DNA of 64,000 nucleotides from Kordiimonas aestuarii (GCF_025574465.1 NZ_JAOBPP010000020.1:352549-416548); one strand, 5' to 3'. Counted from the first letter of the stretch, positions 25,136 through 34,425 are shown. The notes: generated by a model from the letters alone, not told the origin. Numbers and translations are program-made.

Positions 25136-26626
25136 GTGTCGGATTCTAAACGCAGCCATCTAGTATTGGTGCCCGATGAGGCGCGCCAAGCGGACGCCTG
25201 GGCGATATCTCACGGCGTCGATGGCCTCGCGCTCATGGAGGCGGCCGGGCGTGCCGTGGCCGAGGCGGCTGTCAGTTACGCAGGGACGCCGCTTGAGTGC
25301 GATGGCGATATTGTTCTCCTTTGTGGTCCAGGTAACAACGGGGGCGATGGGTACGTTGCCGCGCGCTATCTGCAGGAATGGGGGTACGCGGCCCGGATCG
25401 TCAGTAGTATCGCATCTTCCGACCTCAAAGGCGACGCGGCAGTCATGGCCTCACGGTGGTCAGGGCGTGTCGACCCTGTCCAAAAGGCGAAACTCAAAAA
25501 TGCAGCTGTCATTATAGATGCGCTTTTTGGTACTGGACTGGCGCGCCCCATTGAAGGTGAACTCGCCGCCCTGATCGATGAAGCCAATGCGCGGGAGGTA
25601 TTTCGCCTTGCCGTCGATGTGCCAAGCGGTCTAGACGCGCAGGTAGGCACCCCGCTTGGCGCGTGCTTCCATGCCGATGCAACTGTTACCTTTTTCAGGA
25701 AAAAGCCGGGACAGGTTATCGCACCCGGACGGTTTTTATGTGGCGGCCGGGATCACATCCATGTGGCAGACATCGGTATCAGCGATGCGTGCCTTGACGA
25801 TATCAAACCGAAAACTTTTGAGAATATACCAACGCTCTGGAGTGGTAGCTTCCCCTATGCGGGGCCGATAACCCATAAATATAAACGGGGGCATTTGCTG
25901 GTGCTTGGTGGCAAGCAGCCAGCTCTTGGCGCTTGCCGGCTGGCCTGTATGGCAGCTTTGCGCACGGGCGCAGGCCTTGTGACACTGGCGGCACCATCGG
26001 AGACATATTCTATTCAGGCGACAGCGTTGACTGACGTTTTGGTCCGCCAATTTGATAGTACTTCTGAGTTTCTGGACATGATGGCCGACGATCGCATCAA
26101 TGTTGTATTGCTGGGACCGGGCGCCGGTGTAAGCAAAAAAAACGGTGACCTTATACACGACGTGGTTGCGCGAGGTCGAGGCCTTGTTCTTGATGCTGAC
26201 GCGCTAACAAGCCTTGCCGGGCATCTTGATATACTAGGACTTGGTAAAGCAGGTGAAATTGTATTGACGCCTCATGACGGGGAGTTTGTACGGCTGTTTC
26301 CGGACATTGACCATACGGACCGTATCGCTGCGGTTCGTACAGCCGCCTGCATAACCGGGGCTATTGTCGTGCTCAAGGGGGTTTCCACGCTTGTTGCTGC
26401 ACCGGATGGACGGCTTTCCATTGCGGCAAACGCGCCGGCGTGGCTATCCATAGGGGGCACTGGTGACGTGCTTTCCGGCATTGTGGCATCGCTTATGGGG
26501 CAGGGAATGCCAGCATTTGAGGCGGCATCGGCTGGCGTTTGGCTGCATGGGGAGGCGGGCATGCGGGCGGGGCGAGGGCTTATTGCTTCTGACCTTGTCG
26601 ACCTGTTGCCGTCGGTGTTGCCATAA
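25136..26626 (+). CDS. nnr: bifunctional NAD(P)HX epimerase/dehydratase Nnr
   Basis: A 496-residue repair enzyme. The N-terminal YjeF_N domain epimerises damaged NAD(P)H hydrates (LCGPGNNGGDGYVAARYL near residue 65, DALFGTGL near 125, VDVPSGLDAQVG near 160). The C-terminal ribokinase-like domain dehydrates the S form using ADP (GHLLVLGG near 255, LGPGAG near 330, LTPHDGEF near 385 and GTGDVLSGIVASLMGQG near 440). I chose GTG at 25136 with GAGGGGGAG in front, because an upstream ATG would run back through the tRNA-His terminator. It follows that terminator by about 80 bases, so it needs its own promoter, which I could not place. Confidence 0.9.
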   Translation: MSDSKRSHLVLVPDEARQADAWAISHGVDGLALMEAAGRAVAEAAVSYAGTPLECDGDIVLLCGPGNNGGDGYVAARYLQEWGYAARIVSSIASSDLKGDAAVMASRWSGRVDPVQKAKLKNAAVIIDALFGTGLARPIEGELAALIDEANAREVFRLAVDVPSGLDAQVGTPLGACFHADATVTFFRKKPGQVIAPGRFLCGGRDHIHVADIGISDACLDDIKPKTFENIPTLWSGSFPYAGPITHKYKRGHLLVLGGKQPALGACRLACMAALRTGAGLVTLAAPSETYSIQATALTDVLVRQFDSTSEFLDMMADDRINVVLLGPGAGVSKKNGDLIHDVVARGRGLVLDADALTSLAGHLDILGLGKAGEIVLTPHDGEFVRLFPDIDHTDRIAAVRTAACITGAIVVLKGVSTLVAAPDGRLSIAANAPAWLSIGGTGDVLSGIVASLMGQGMPAFEAASAGVWLHGEAGMRAGRGLIASDLVDLLPSVLP

Positions 26627-26698
26627 ACAGTGTTGTACCGAAAGCAAAACACCGGCCTGAAAACGGTATCAAAGTTCAAAAATACATTACAAAAATAC

Positions 26699-26726
26699 TT
26701 GTACTCCGCCGCGCGCCTGTTATAAG
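26699..26726 (+). promoter_or_regulatory. promoter of tRNA-Leu
   Basis: TTGTAC (26699-26704), 16-base spacer, TATAAG (26721-26726). It lies about 70 bases before the tRNA and may also serve tig. Confidence 0.55.
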
Positions 26727-26795
26727 CCCGTCCAATTCACGTGTAATGAATCCGGTCGTGAACGCATGCTTTGCGAACACCCGATGGATTTGAGT

Positions 26796-26880
26796 GCGGG
26801 CGTGGCGAAATTGGTAGACGCGCCAGATTTAGGTTCTGGTGTCTTCGGACGTGGGGGTTCAAGTCCCTTCGCCCGCACCA
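26796..26880 (+). tRNA. tRNA-Leu (TAG)
   Basis: An 85-base class II tRNA with CCA encoded. The acceptor GCGGGCG pairs with CGCCCGC. The anticodon arm CCAGA/TCTGG has loop TTTAGGT, anticodon TAG (reads CUN). The long variable arm TGTCTTCGGACG confirms leucine type. Confidence 0.96.
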
Positions 26881-26897
26881 CCATCCCTTCGGGGTGG
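26881..26897 (+). other. hairpin between tRNA-Leu and tig
   Basis: CCATCCC-TTC-GGGGTGG forms a 7-base stem directly after the tRNA's CCA, but no T run follows. It is therefore more likely a processing or stability element in a tRNA-Leu-tig transcript than a terminator. Confidence 0.4.
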
Positions 26898-26935
26898 ACT
26901 GGATTAGGAAAAATATAAAGAGAGTTGGAAGACCC

Positions 26936-28489
26936 ATGCAGATTGAAGAACTGCTCAACGAAGGCCTGAAACGCGAATACAAGATTGTGGTTGAAGCTTC
27001 CGAGCTTGATGCCAAGCTTGACGCTGTACTGGACGAGTTCCGCGCAACTGCAAAAATCAAGGGTTTCCGCCCTGGCAAGGCGCCGATTTCCCTGTTGAAG
27101 CGTATGCATGGCGACCGTGCTAAAGGTCAGGTCCTCAACGAGGCGATGCAGGAGTCTTCCGCGAAGCTCTTTGAAGAAAAGGAGATTCGTCCGGCACTGC
27201 GTCCAGAAGTGGACATGGGTGACTATGAGGACGGCAAAAATCTCGAATACACGCTGAAAGTGGAAGTGCTTCCTGAAATAAGCGTCGATGCCTTCAAGGC
27301 ACCGGCGCTTGAGCGCTGGGTTGCTGAAATCGCTGATGCCGATGTCGATGCGTTTGTAGAGCGCATTGCCGGTCAGCAGAAAACTTTCAAGAAGGCCGCT
27401 AAAACCGTCAAGTCCACCGATGGCGACGCTGTGCTGATTGACTTTGTTGGCAGCGTGGATGGTGTCGAGTTTGAAGGTGGTAAAGGCGAAGACTATCAGC
27501 TTGAGCTTGGTTCGGGTTCTTTCATCCCGGGCTTTGAAGAGCAGCTTGTCGGTGTGAAAGCCGGTGATGAGAAAGTTGTGAAAGTAACCTTCCCGGCTGA
27601 ATACCACTCAGAAGAGCTCAAAGGCAAAGACGCTGAGTTCAAGGTTACGGTCAAAGAAGTCCGTCGCCCCGCAGATGCCAAGATTGATGACGAGCTTGCC
27701 AAAAGCCTTGGTTTCGACAGCCTCGATGCGCTGAAGGAATCGGTTAAGGGTCAGCTTGAGAACGACAACAAGTCTCTTACACGGGCCCACATGAAGCGTG
27801 GCCTTCTGGACGCCCTTGCTGAAGAATATGACTTTGATGTGCCGCCTGGCATGGTTGACCTCGAGTACCGTCAGATTTGGGAACAAATCAAACGTGACGC
27901 TGTTCAAAGCGGTGACGCTAAGCCGGAAGATTTTGAAGGTCAGGATGAGCCTGCTGACAAGGACGAAGCCGAAGAGTTCCGCTCCATTGCTGAACGCCGT
28001 GTGCGTCTTGGCCTGCTGCTTTCTGAGCTGGGCGTAAAAAACAACGTCCAGGTTACGCAGGAAGAAGTAAATCGCCGCATTATCGAGGAAGCTCGCCGTT
28101 TCCCGGGCCAGGAAGCGCAGGTTTTTGAATTCTACCAGAAGAATGAAGAAGCTCGTGCACAGCTTCGTGCGCCAATCTTCGAGGAAAAGGTTGTCGACTT
28201 CGTTCTTGAGATGTCTAAACTGACGGACAAGACGGTAAGCCGCGAGGAACTTGAAGCGGCTGTTCGCGCCATCGATGAAGAAGATGCGAACCCGACCAAG
28301 TCCAAAAAGGCCCCGGCGAAGAAAAAAGCAGCGACCAAGAAGCCTGCTGCCAAGAAAACGCCTGCTAAAAAGGCACCTGCTAAAACAGCCGACGCTGAAA
28401 AAGCGCCAGCGAAGAAAGCGGCCGCGAAGAAGCCTGCGGCTAAAAAAGCCCCTGCTAAAAAAGCGCCAGCTAAAAAATCTGATAAATAA
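26936..28489 (+). CDS. tig: trigger factor with lysine/alanine-rich tail
   Basis: A 517-residue ribosome-bound chaperone and prolyl isomerase, longer than the usual 430-450. The N-terminal ribosome-binding domain has the GFRPGKAP loop near residue 43. The FKBP-type isomerase domain spans about 155-245 (DGDAVLIDFVGSVDG, PGFEEQLVG). The helical C domain follows. Residues 456-517 form an extra tail built from KKAPAKK-like units (about 26 lysines in 62 residues), like the C-terminal domain of histone H1. The ATG at 26936 is the family start; upstream in-frame codons run through the tRNA-Leu gene. Downstream come a terminator and clpP, clpX and lon. Confidence 0.95.
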   Translation: MQIEELLNEGLKREYKIVVEASELDAKLDAVLDEFRATAKIKGFRPGKAPISLLKRMHGDRAKGQVLNEAMQESSAKLFEEKEIRPALRPEVDMGDYEDGKNLEYTLKVEVLPEISVDAFKAPALERWVAEIADADVDAFVERIAGQQKTFKKAAKTVKSTDGDAVLIDFVGSVDGVEFEGGKGEDYQLELGSGSFIPGFEEQLVGVKAGDEKVVKVTFPAEYHSEELKGKDAEFKVTVKEVRRPADAKIDDELAKSLGFDSLDALKESVKGQLENDNKSLTRAHMKRGLLDALAEEYDFDVPPGMVDLEYRQIWEQIKRDAVQSGDAKPEDFEGQDEPADKDEAEEFRSIAERRVRLGLLLSELGVKNNVQVTQEEVNRRIIEEARRFPGQEAQVFEFYQKNEEARAQLRAPIFEEKVVDFVLEMSKLTDKTVSREELEAAVRAIDEEDANPTKSKKAPAKKKAATKKPAAKKTPAKKAPAKTADAEKAPAKKAAAKKPAAKKAPAKKAPAKKSDK

Positions 28490-28512
28490 TTTCTGCTGTT
28501 ATGCAGTGCGGA

Positions 28513-28538
28513 AAAGGGGCCGTCCGGCCCCTTTTTTC
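28513..28538 (+). terminator. intrinsic terminator after tig
   Basis: AAAGGGGCC-GTCC-GGCCCC followed by TTTTTT. It separates tig from clpP. Confidence 0.88.
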
Positions 28539-28690
28539 GTCCAGCCCTTTAAAGTGAGGCCGTAGTGCCTATCTAATTGTGCCAGCACGGGGTTATTTCC
28601 TTGCCCGGTGTAAGCACAGTTTGCTACAGCTTGCCTCAAGACGTGTTGGCCACATTATCACACCTAGGCCGCTATTAACTGGAGTGCCCG

Positions 28691-29314
28691 ATGAGCGATA
28701 TTCTAGAGCCTTTACAAAGTGCCCTTGTCCCTATGGTTGTGGAACAAACCAACCGGGGAGAGCGGTCTTACGATATTTATTCCCGGCTGCTGAAAGAGCG
28801 CATCATCTTCCTCACAGGCCAGGTCGATGATCACATCGCTAGCCTCGTGGTGGCACAGCTTCTGTTTCTGGAAGCAGACAACCCCAAGAAAGATATCTCT
28901 TTCTATATCAACTCGCCGGGTGGCATTGTGACGTCGGGCCTCGCCATGTATGACACGATGCAATATATACGCCCCAAGGTGGCGACAATCTGTATTGGGC
29001 AGGCTTGCTCGATGGGGTCGCTCCTCCTGGCAGCAGGTGAGCCGGGCATGCGCTACGCGCTGCCAAATGCTCGTATCATGATACACCAGCCATCAGGCGG
29101 AGCCCGTGGACAGGCCGCAGACATCGAAATTCAGGCACGTGAAATCCTGAAATTGCGCGAACGCCTCAATCAGATTTACGTGAAACACACGGGCCAGAAG
29201 ATCGAGGCGGTTGAGAAGGCGATGGATCGTGATAATTTCATGAATGCCGAAGAGGCCAAGAAATTCGGGCTGATCGACCATGTTTATACCTCGCGGGATG
29301 AGATCGAAAGCTGA
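28691..29314 (+). CDS. clpP: ATP-dependent Clp protease proteolytic subunit
   Basis: A 207-residue serine peptidase that forms the double-heptamer barrel fed by ClpX or ClpA. The triad is present: Ser in [12 protein letters not shown] near residue 102, His in MIHQPSGG near 127, and Asp in [20 protein letters not shown] near 176. The N-terminal residues (about 25) include the processing region usual for proteobacterial ClpP. The start ATG at 28691 follows TGGAG by 6 bases. clpX follows after 105 bases that contain no clear terminator. Confidence 0.98.
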   Translation: MSDILEPLQSALVPMVVEQTNRGERSYDIYSRLLKERIIFLTGQVDDHIASLVVAQLLFLEADNPKKDISFYINSPGGIVTSGLAMYDTMQYIRPKVATICIGQACSMGSLLLAAGEPGMRYALPNARIMIHQPSGGARGQAADIEIQAREILKLRERLNQIYVKHTGQKIEAVEKAMDRDNFMNAEEAKKFGLIDHVYTSRDEIES

Positions 29315-29419
29315 TCCATCTAATCCGCGCGTCATTCGTGAGCGTAGAATTTCTGAGGTTTTTTGTTGTAAGCATCTTTTTAACCAGTCTACGATAAAAA
29401 GAAGCAAAGAAAGTAAGCG

Positions 29420-30688
29420 GTGACAGACTTGAGTAACAGTGATTCGAAAAACACGCTCTATTGCTCCTTTTGCGGTAAAAGCCAGCACGAGGTTCGTAAA
29501 CTTATCGCAGGACCAACGGTCTTTATCTGTGATGAGTGTGTCGAGCTGTGTAACGACATCATCAAGGAAGAAAGCAAGAGCGCTCTCGCCAAGGGGACCG
29601 ACGGTGTGCCGGCGCCGCTTGATATTCTCAAGGTGCTTGATGATTATGTGATCGGACAGGGCAATGCCAAAAAAGTGCTGTCGGTTGCGGTTCATAACCA
29701 TTACAAACGCCTGAACCATGCCAGTTCCACGAGCCAGGACGTTGAGCTTGCCAAGTCCAATATTCTGCTTGTTGGACCAACGGGTTGCGGTAAAACGCTG
29801 CTGGCGCAAACGCTTGCACGTATTCTTGATGTACCATTCACGATGGCGGACGCAACCACGCTGACCGAAGCTGGCTATGTGGGCGAAGATGTCGAAAATA
29901 TCATCCTTAAGCTGCTGCAGTCAGCCGATTATAACGTTGAGCGTGCGCAGCGCGGCATCGTTTATATCGATGAGGTCGACAAGATCAGCCGCAAGTCTGA
30001 CAACCCGTCCATCACACGAGACGTGTCCGGCGAGGGGGTGCAACAGGCGCTTCTCAAAATTATGGAAGGCACGGTCGCAAGTGTACCTCCGCAGGGGGGG
30101 CGCAAGCATCCACAACAGGAGTTCCTGCAGGTGGATACGACCAATATTCTCTTTATCTGTGGTGGGGCCTTTGCGGGACTCGATAAAGTGATCGCCAATC
30201 GGCTGCAGGGCAAATCCATTGGCTTCGGTGCCTCTGTCTCTAGCCCGGATGAACGCAGCGCTGGTGAGCTGTTCAAGGAAACAGAACCTGAGGATCTGCT
30301 CAAATTTGGCCTGATCCCGGAATTTGTCGGCCGACTCCCGGTAATTGCGACGCTCGAGGATCTTGACGAGGACGCGCTTGTACAAATTCTTTCTGCGCCG
30401 AAAAACGCTTTGCTCAAACAGTACCAGTGCCTGTTTGATATGGAAGATGTAAAGCTGACTTTCTCTGATGACGCCCTTTTTGCCGTTGCGAAGAAGGCAA
30501 TCGAACGCAAAACAGGCGCTCGCGGCCTGCGCTCCATTATGGAAGACACGCTTCTCGACACCATGTTTGACCTGCCGTCCCTTGAGGGGGTGGAAGAAAT
30601 TGTGGTCAACGCTGAGGTGGTTGAGGGCAAGGCGACTCCTCTGCAAATTTATGCAGACCGCCGTGATGAGGCAGGTCAACCAGCTTAA
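29420..30688 (+). CDS. clpX: ATP-dependent Clp protease ATPase subunit ClpX
   Basis: A 422-residue AAA+ unfoldase that selects substrates for ClpP. The N-terminal zinc-binding domain has CSFCGKSQ...CDECVELC at residues 15-43. Walker A is GPTGCGKTL near 120, Walker B YIDEVDKI near 184, and [12 protein letters not shown] lies in the sensor region. The start is GTG at 29420; a TTG three codons on is possible. The adenine-rich stretch AAAGAAAGTAAG before it makes only a weak ribosome binding site. A strong hairpin terminator follows, so lon has its own promoter. Confidence 0.97.
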   Translation: MTDLSNSDSKNTLYCSFCGKSQHEVRKLIAGPTVFICDECVELCNDIIKEESKSALAKGTDGVPAPLDILKVLDDYVIGQGNAKKVLSVAVHNHYKRLNHASSTSQDVELAKSNILLVGPTGCGKTLLAQTLARILDVPFTMADATTLTEAGYVGEDVENIILKLLQSADYNVERAQRGIVYIDEVDKISRKSDNPSITRDVSGEGVQQALLKIMEGTVASVPPQGGRKHPQQEFLQVDTTNILFICGGAFAGLDKVIANRLQGKSIGFGASVSSPDERSAGELFKETEPEDLLKFGLIPEFVGRLPVIATLEDLDEDALVQILSAPKNALLKQYQCLFDMEDVKLTFSDDALFAVAKKAIERKTGARGLRSIMEDTLLDTMFDLPSLEGVEEIVVNAEVVEGKATPLQIYADRRDEAGQPA

Positions 30689-30710
30689 AAGCGGGAAAAC
30701 AGCGATTTAA

Positions 30711-30745
30711 GGGGGTTGAAACGTAGGTTTCAGCCCCCATTTTCA
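30711..30745 (+). terminator. terminator after clpX
   Basis: A 12-base stem, GGGGGTTGAAAC with GTTTCAGCCCCC (one G-T pair), loop GTAG, then ATTTTCAT. The T run is interrupted. Confidence 0.68.
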
Positions 30746-30866
30746 TGGTTAACGAGATAAAATAGGGCTACTGCCTAAATTTTATCGTCTTTTCCTTTCT
30801 TAATAGCGAGAAGAAGCCTAAAATTACGCTTCACATTCGCTTAATCTAGTTCTGGATGCTTTTCCT

Positions 30867-33284
30867 ATGTCAGATTCTGCTCAAACAGAGACAAATACTG
30901 TAGTTTTGCCGGTCCTTCCGCTTCGCGATATTGTGGTTTTCCCACATATGATTGTGCCGCTTTTTGTCGGCCGTGATAAATCCGTTCGTGCGCTTGAAGA
31001 AGTCATGGCAAAAGACAAACAGATACTGCTCGTTGCGCAGAAGGAGGCTGGGGAGGACGACCCTGGCACAGAAGATGTTTTCGAGATCGGCACGGTTGCC
31101 AGCGTTTTACAGCTTTTGAAGCTGCCTGACGGGACGGTCAAAGTGCTGGTGGAAGGTTTCCATCGCGCCCAGATTGATGAGTTCGTTCGCGACGAAGACT
31201 ATTTTGAAGCGCGTGCCACGATGCTGACTGCTGACGATTCGGACCCGTCGGAGGTTGAGGCGTTGAGCCGTTCCGTTGTGTCGCAGTTTGAGCAATATGT
31301 GAAATTGAATAAAAAGATTCCAGCCGAGGTTCTTGTGACCGTGGGCCAGATCGACGAAGCAGCCAAACTTGCAGACACGGTTGCGTCTCATCTCGCACTT
31401 AAAATCGATGATAAACAGGAGCTTTTGGCGACGACGTCGGTTGCGGAGCGGCTTGAGCGTATATTCGGCTTCATGGAAGACGAGATTGGTGTGCTGCAGG
31501 TGGAGAAGAAAATTCGTGGGCGTGTGAAACGTCAAATGGAGAAGACCCAGCGCGAATATTATCTGAACGAACAACTGAAGGCTATCCAGAAGGAGTTGGG
31601 CGAGGGCGATGATGGTCGCGAGGAGATCCTCGAGCTTGAGGACCGCATAAACAAAACCAAGTTGTCCAAGGAAGCCAAGGAAAAATGCCTGGCTGAGCTG
31701 AAAAAGCTCAAATCCATGAGCCCGATGTCGGCAGAAGCTACCGTTGTACGTAACTTCCTTGACTGGATGCTGAGTGTGCCGTGGTCCAAGAAAAGTCGGG
31801 TGAAAAAAGACATCAAGCTGGCACAAAAAGTTCTCGATACCGACCACTATGGCCTTGAGAAGGTCAAGGAACGTATCGTTGAGTATCTTGCCGTGCAGCA
31901 GCGCGCGAAAAAAATCAAGGGCCCGATTCTTTGTCTCGTTGGTCCCCCGGGCGTTGGTAAAACCTCGCTTGGTAAATCCATCGCGAAGGCAACAGGGCGC
32001 GAGTTTGTACGCTTCTCGCTCGGAGGTGTACGCGACGAGGCTGAGATCAGGGGGCACCGCCGCACCTATATAGGGTCCATGCCCGGCAAGGTGATGCAGT
32101 CGATGAAAAAGGCTGGTACCACCAATCCATTGTTCCTGTTCGACGAGATCGACAAGATGGGTCAGGATTTCCGCGGAGACCCAGCATCTGCACTTCTTGA
32201 GGTGCTTGACCCGGAACAAAACAACAAGTTTAACGACCACTATCTTGAGATCGACTACGACCTCTCGAATGTAATGTTCGTGACGACAGCTAACTCGCTT
32301 CGTATGCCGCGGCCCCTTCTGGACCGCATGGAGATCATTCATCTTTCCGGTTATACGGAAGATGAAAAAATTGAGATTGCCAAACGCCACCTGATCGCCA
32401 AACAGGTCCGTGACCATGGGCTGAAGAAAGACGAGTGGTCGATCTCTGATGGCGCGCTCAAGGACGTAGTGCGCTATTATACCCGTGAAGCGGGTGTGCG
32501 GAGCCTTGAGCGTGAGATCGCAAAGCTCGTGCGTAAGGCCGTAAAGGAAATTGTCGAAGGGTCAAAAGACAAAATTCAGGTAACATCCCGCAATCTCAGC
32601 CAATATGCAGGGGTGCGTAAATATCGCTTCGGTCAAGCCGAGGAGGAAGATCATATCGGCCTCACGACAGGCCTTGCCTGGACCGAGGTCGGCGGGGAGC
32701 TTCTTGCTATTGAGGCTGTGACTGTTCCTGGAAAGGGCCTTATCAAGCAGACCGGCAAGCTGGGCGATGTGATGAAAGAATCGATTCAGGCGGCCCGCTC
32801 ATATGTGCACTCCCGTTGCGTGGACTTTGGGATCCATCCAAACGTTTTTGAAAAAAGGGATATACATATCCACGTGCCTGAGGGTGCGACTCCGAAAGAT
32901 GGCCCCTCTGCCGGTGTTGCAATGTGCACATCGATTGTTTCTGTGCTCGCAGGCGTGCCAGTGAGAAAAAATATCGCGATGACCGGCGAGGTGACTCTGC
33001 GTGGTCGAGTCTTGCCAATCGGTGGCCTGAAGGAGAAGCTTCTCGCCGCACTGAGAGGCGGCATTACCAAGGTCCTGATCCCGAAAGACAACGAAAAAGA
33101 CCTCGTTGAAATCCCGGAGAACGTGAAGAAAGGCCTTGAAATCGTTGCGGTTTCAACAGTCGATGAGGTTCTGGAGCATGCGCTTGCTGGCACGCTTGAA
33201 CCGATGGACTGGCCGGAGGAGGATCCATCAAAAGAAGCGCCGCGAGATGATGACTCATCAGGGGAAGAATTGACGACTCATTAG
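30867..33284 (+). CDS. lon: ATP-dependent protease Lon
   Basis: An 805-residue AAA+ serine protease that removes damaged and regulatory proteins. The N-terminal substrate-binding domain (LPVLPLRDIVVFPHM near residue 14) is followed by a coiled-coil helix, the AAA+ module with Walker A GPPGVGKTS near 360 and the Walker B LFDEIDKMG, and the protease domain with the catalytic Ser in KDGPSAGVAM near 680 and Lys in GGLKEKLLAA near 722. The short acidic tail is unconserved. In alphaproteobacteria Lon also degrades cell-cycle proteins such as CcrM; that is family knowledge. The A/T-rich 150 bases upstream contain the promoter, with no clear heat-shock element that I can support. Confidence 0.98.
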   Translation: MSDSAQTETNTVVLPVLPLRDIVVFPHMIVPLFVGRDKSVRALEEVMAKDKQILLVAQKEAGEDDPGTEDVFEIGTVASVLQLLKLPDGTVKVLVEGFHRAQIDEFVRDEDYFEARATMLTADDSDPSEVEALSRSVVSQFEQYVKLNKKIPAEVLVTVGQIDEAAKLADTVASHLALKIDDKQELLATTSVAERLERIFGFMEDEIGVLQVEKKIRGRVKRQMEKTQREYYLNEQLKAIQKELGEGDDGREEILELEDRINKTKLSKEAKEKCLAELKKLKSMSPMSAEATVVRNFLDWMLSVPWSKKSRVKKDIKLAQKVLDTDHYGLEKVKERIVEYLAVQQRAKKIKGPILCLVGPPGVGKTSLGKSIAKATGREFVRFSLGGVRDEAEIRGHRRTYIGSMPGKVMQSMKKAGTTNPLFLFDEIDKMGQDFRGDPASALLEVLDPEQNNKFNDHYLEIDYDLSNVMFVTTANSLRMPRPLLDRMEIIHLSGYTEDEKIEIAKRHLIAKQVRDHGLKKDEWSISDGALKDVVRYYTREAGVRSLEREIAKLVRKAVKEIVEGSKDKIQVTSRNLSQYAGVRKYRFGQAEEEDHIGLTTGLAWTEVGGELLAIEAVTVPGKGLIKQTGKLGDVMKESIQAARSYVHSRCVDFGIHPNVFEKRDIHIHVPEGATPKDGPSAGVAMCTSIVSVLAGVPVRKNIAMTGEVTLRGRVLPIGGLKEKLLAALRGGITKVLIPKDNEKDLVEIPENVKKGLEIVAVSTVDEVLEHALAGTLEPMDWPEEDPSKEAPRDDDSSGEELTTH

Positions 33285-33332
33285 GCCTTTGGTGCCGAAT
33301 TGTTGAAAATTCAAGAAAAAAAAAGCTAAAAG

Positions 33333-33356
33333 CCGCAGTTTTCTGCGGTTTTTTGC
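33333..33356 (+). terminator. intrinsic terminator between lon and hupB
   Basis: CCGCAG-TTTT-CTGCGG followed by TTTTTTG and preceded by an A-rich run, so it could work both ways. Confidence 0.85.
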
Positions 33357-33445
33357 TTTGACAAGCGCGTTTTTTATGGCCAAGATGCCCTCGCATTTCG
33401 GAACTAAACAACGAAATCAATCTCTTCAACTCAGAGGGGGATACC

Positions 33446-33721
33446 TTGAATAAAAACGATTTGATCGCAAAAGTTGCTGAAGCAGCTGACCTGTCCAAAG
33501 CTGATGCAGGTAAAGCCGTTGACGCTGTATTTGATTCCATCAGCGGTGCGCTGTCTTCCGGTGGCGAAGTTCGCCTCGTAGGCTTCGGTACGTTTGCTGT
33601 CGCTTCTCGCGCAGCAACCAAAGGCCGTAACCCGCGCACGGGTGAAGAAATCGACATTCCTGCTTCCAAGCAGCCTAAATTCAAGGCAGGCAAAGGTCTC
33701 AAGGACGCTGTAAACAGCTAA
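33446..33721 (+). CDS. hupB: DNA-binding protein HU
   Basis: A 91-residue nucleoid protein that binds and bends DNA without much sequence preference. It has the dimer helices ([23 protein letters not shown]) and the beta-arm region [28 protein letters not shown]. The start codon is TTG at 33446, with AGAGGGGG 6-8 bases before it; no ATG or GTG lies in a suitable place. Rare start codons are found on some highly made proteins. The gene sits downstream of lon, a typical arrangement, and has its own terminator. Confidence 0.97.
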   Translation: MNKNDLIAKVAEAADLSKADAGKAVDAVFDSISGALSSGGEVRLVGFGTFAVASRAATKGRNPRTGEEIDIPASKQPKFKAGKGLKDAVNS

Positions 33722-33748
33722 GTCTGATTACATGCACGATTTAAGAAG

Positions 33749-33780
33749 CGGCTGTGGAGAAATCTGCAGCCGTTTTCTTT
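33749..33780 (+). terminator. intrinsic terminator after hupB
   Basis: CGGCTG pairs with CAGCCG across 12 bases and is followed by TTTTCTTTT. Confidence 0.75.
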
Positions 33781-33803
33781 TGAAAAAATAGAAAAAAAAG
33801 GGG

Positions 33804-33832
33804 TGGACAGCATGTCATTTTACCCCTAAAAG
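33804..33832 (+). promoter_or_regulatory. promoter of the tRNA-Val pair
   Basis: TGGACA (33804-33809), 17-base spacer, TAAAAG (33827-33832). The start would be near 33839, 15 bases before the first tRNA. Confidence 0.5.
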
Positions 33833-33853
33833 CGCGCTCACCACACAGCATGT

Positions 33854-33929
33854 GGGCGATTAGCTCAGTTGGTAGAGCATCTCGTTTACACCGAGAGGGT
33901 CGGCAGTTCGAGCCTGTCATCGCCCACCA
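33854..33929 (+). tRNA. tRNA-Val (TAC), copy 1
   Basis: A 76-base cloverleaf with encoded CCA. Acceptor GGGCGAT/ATCGCCC; anticodon stem TCTCG/CGAGA with loop TTTACAC, anticodon TAC. It is identical in sequence to the copy 41 bases downstream. Confidence 0.97.
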
Positions 33930-33970
33930 TTTTTCTCCTTGTTTACCAAGCTTGGAGGCGTGCCTTGTGA

Positions 33971-34046
33971 GGGCGATTAGCTCAGTTGGTAGAGCATCTC
34001 GTTTACACCGAGAGGGTCGGCAGTTCGAGCCTGTCATCGCCCACCA
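33971..34046 (+). tRNA. tRNA-Val (TAC), copy 2
   Basis: Identical over all 76 bases to the first copy. The 41-base spacer has neither a terminator nor a promoter that I can see, so the two are probably one transcript that is cut by tRNA-processing enzymes. Confidence 0.97.
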
Positions 34047-34134
34047 TGGCTTTCTTTTCTTAAGCCCCGTTTCCTGATAGATATCCAGTGTGAGACCGTG
34101 CTCTTGTGGTGCGACCTCGACATTTGAGAGTCTT

Positions 34135-34425
34135 ATGAGCACAGAGCAGAAGAAAACAGGGCAGGGGCCACCGCCGCTAGGTCCTATTGTTGAGATTGAG
34201 GCTTCCTGGGCGCCGCGTGACCCGCGTGACCGCCTTTATGACGACGACGCTACCGGGCGGGAACGGACCATGTCATTCATTCGAATCCTGGCCGCTTTTC
34301 ACCCTGTGCTGAATGCCTTTGTTCTTGTTGGGGATATGGTGACGCGTTTGCCTAAGAGCGTTCTTTTCGCACTTGTTTTCGCATTGCTGGTTGGTGGTAT
34401 CTGGATGGCCTTTGTCGCGGGATAG
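34135..34425 (+). CDS. hypothetical small membrane-anchored protein, 96 residues
   Basis: Starts at ATG 34135, chosen because upstream codons run back toward the tRNA. The first 40 residues are proline- and charge-rich and soluble (STEQKKTGQGPPPLGP, then EIEASWAPRDPRDRLYDDD). Residues 45-65 (MSFIRILAAFHPVLNAFVLVG) are moderately hydrophobic and the C terminus (SVLFALVFALLVGGIWMAFVAG) is a clear membrane span. No family is recognised. It lies between tRNA genes and may ride on the tRNA-Val transcript. Ribosome binding site is weak, so the gene is probable but not certain. Confidence 0.6.
   Translation: MSTEQKKTGQGPPPLGPIVEIEASWAPRDPRDRLYDDDATGRERTMSFIRILAAFHPVLNAFVLVGDMVTRLPKSVLFALVFALLVGGIWMAFVAG

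Noticed and set aside
26771..26935. N-terminal extension of trigger factor through tRNA-Leu
   Set aside because: The extension would translate the tRNA. The ATG at 26936 gives the usual trigger factor N terminus (MQIEELL).
31107..32417. Long open frame of 436 codons opposite lon
   Set aside because: It is wholly antisense to a gene with intact AAA+ and protease motifs. It has no recognisable motif and no ribosome binding site. A strong codon bias on one strand often leaves open frames on the other.
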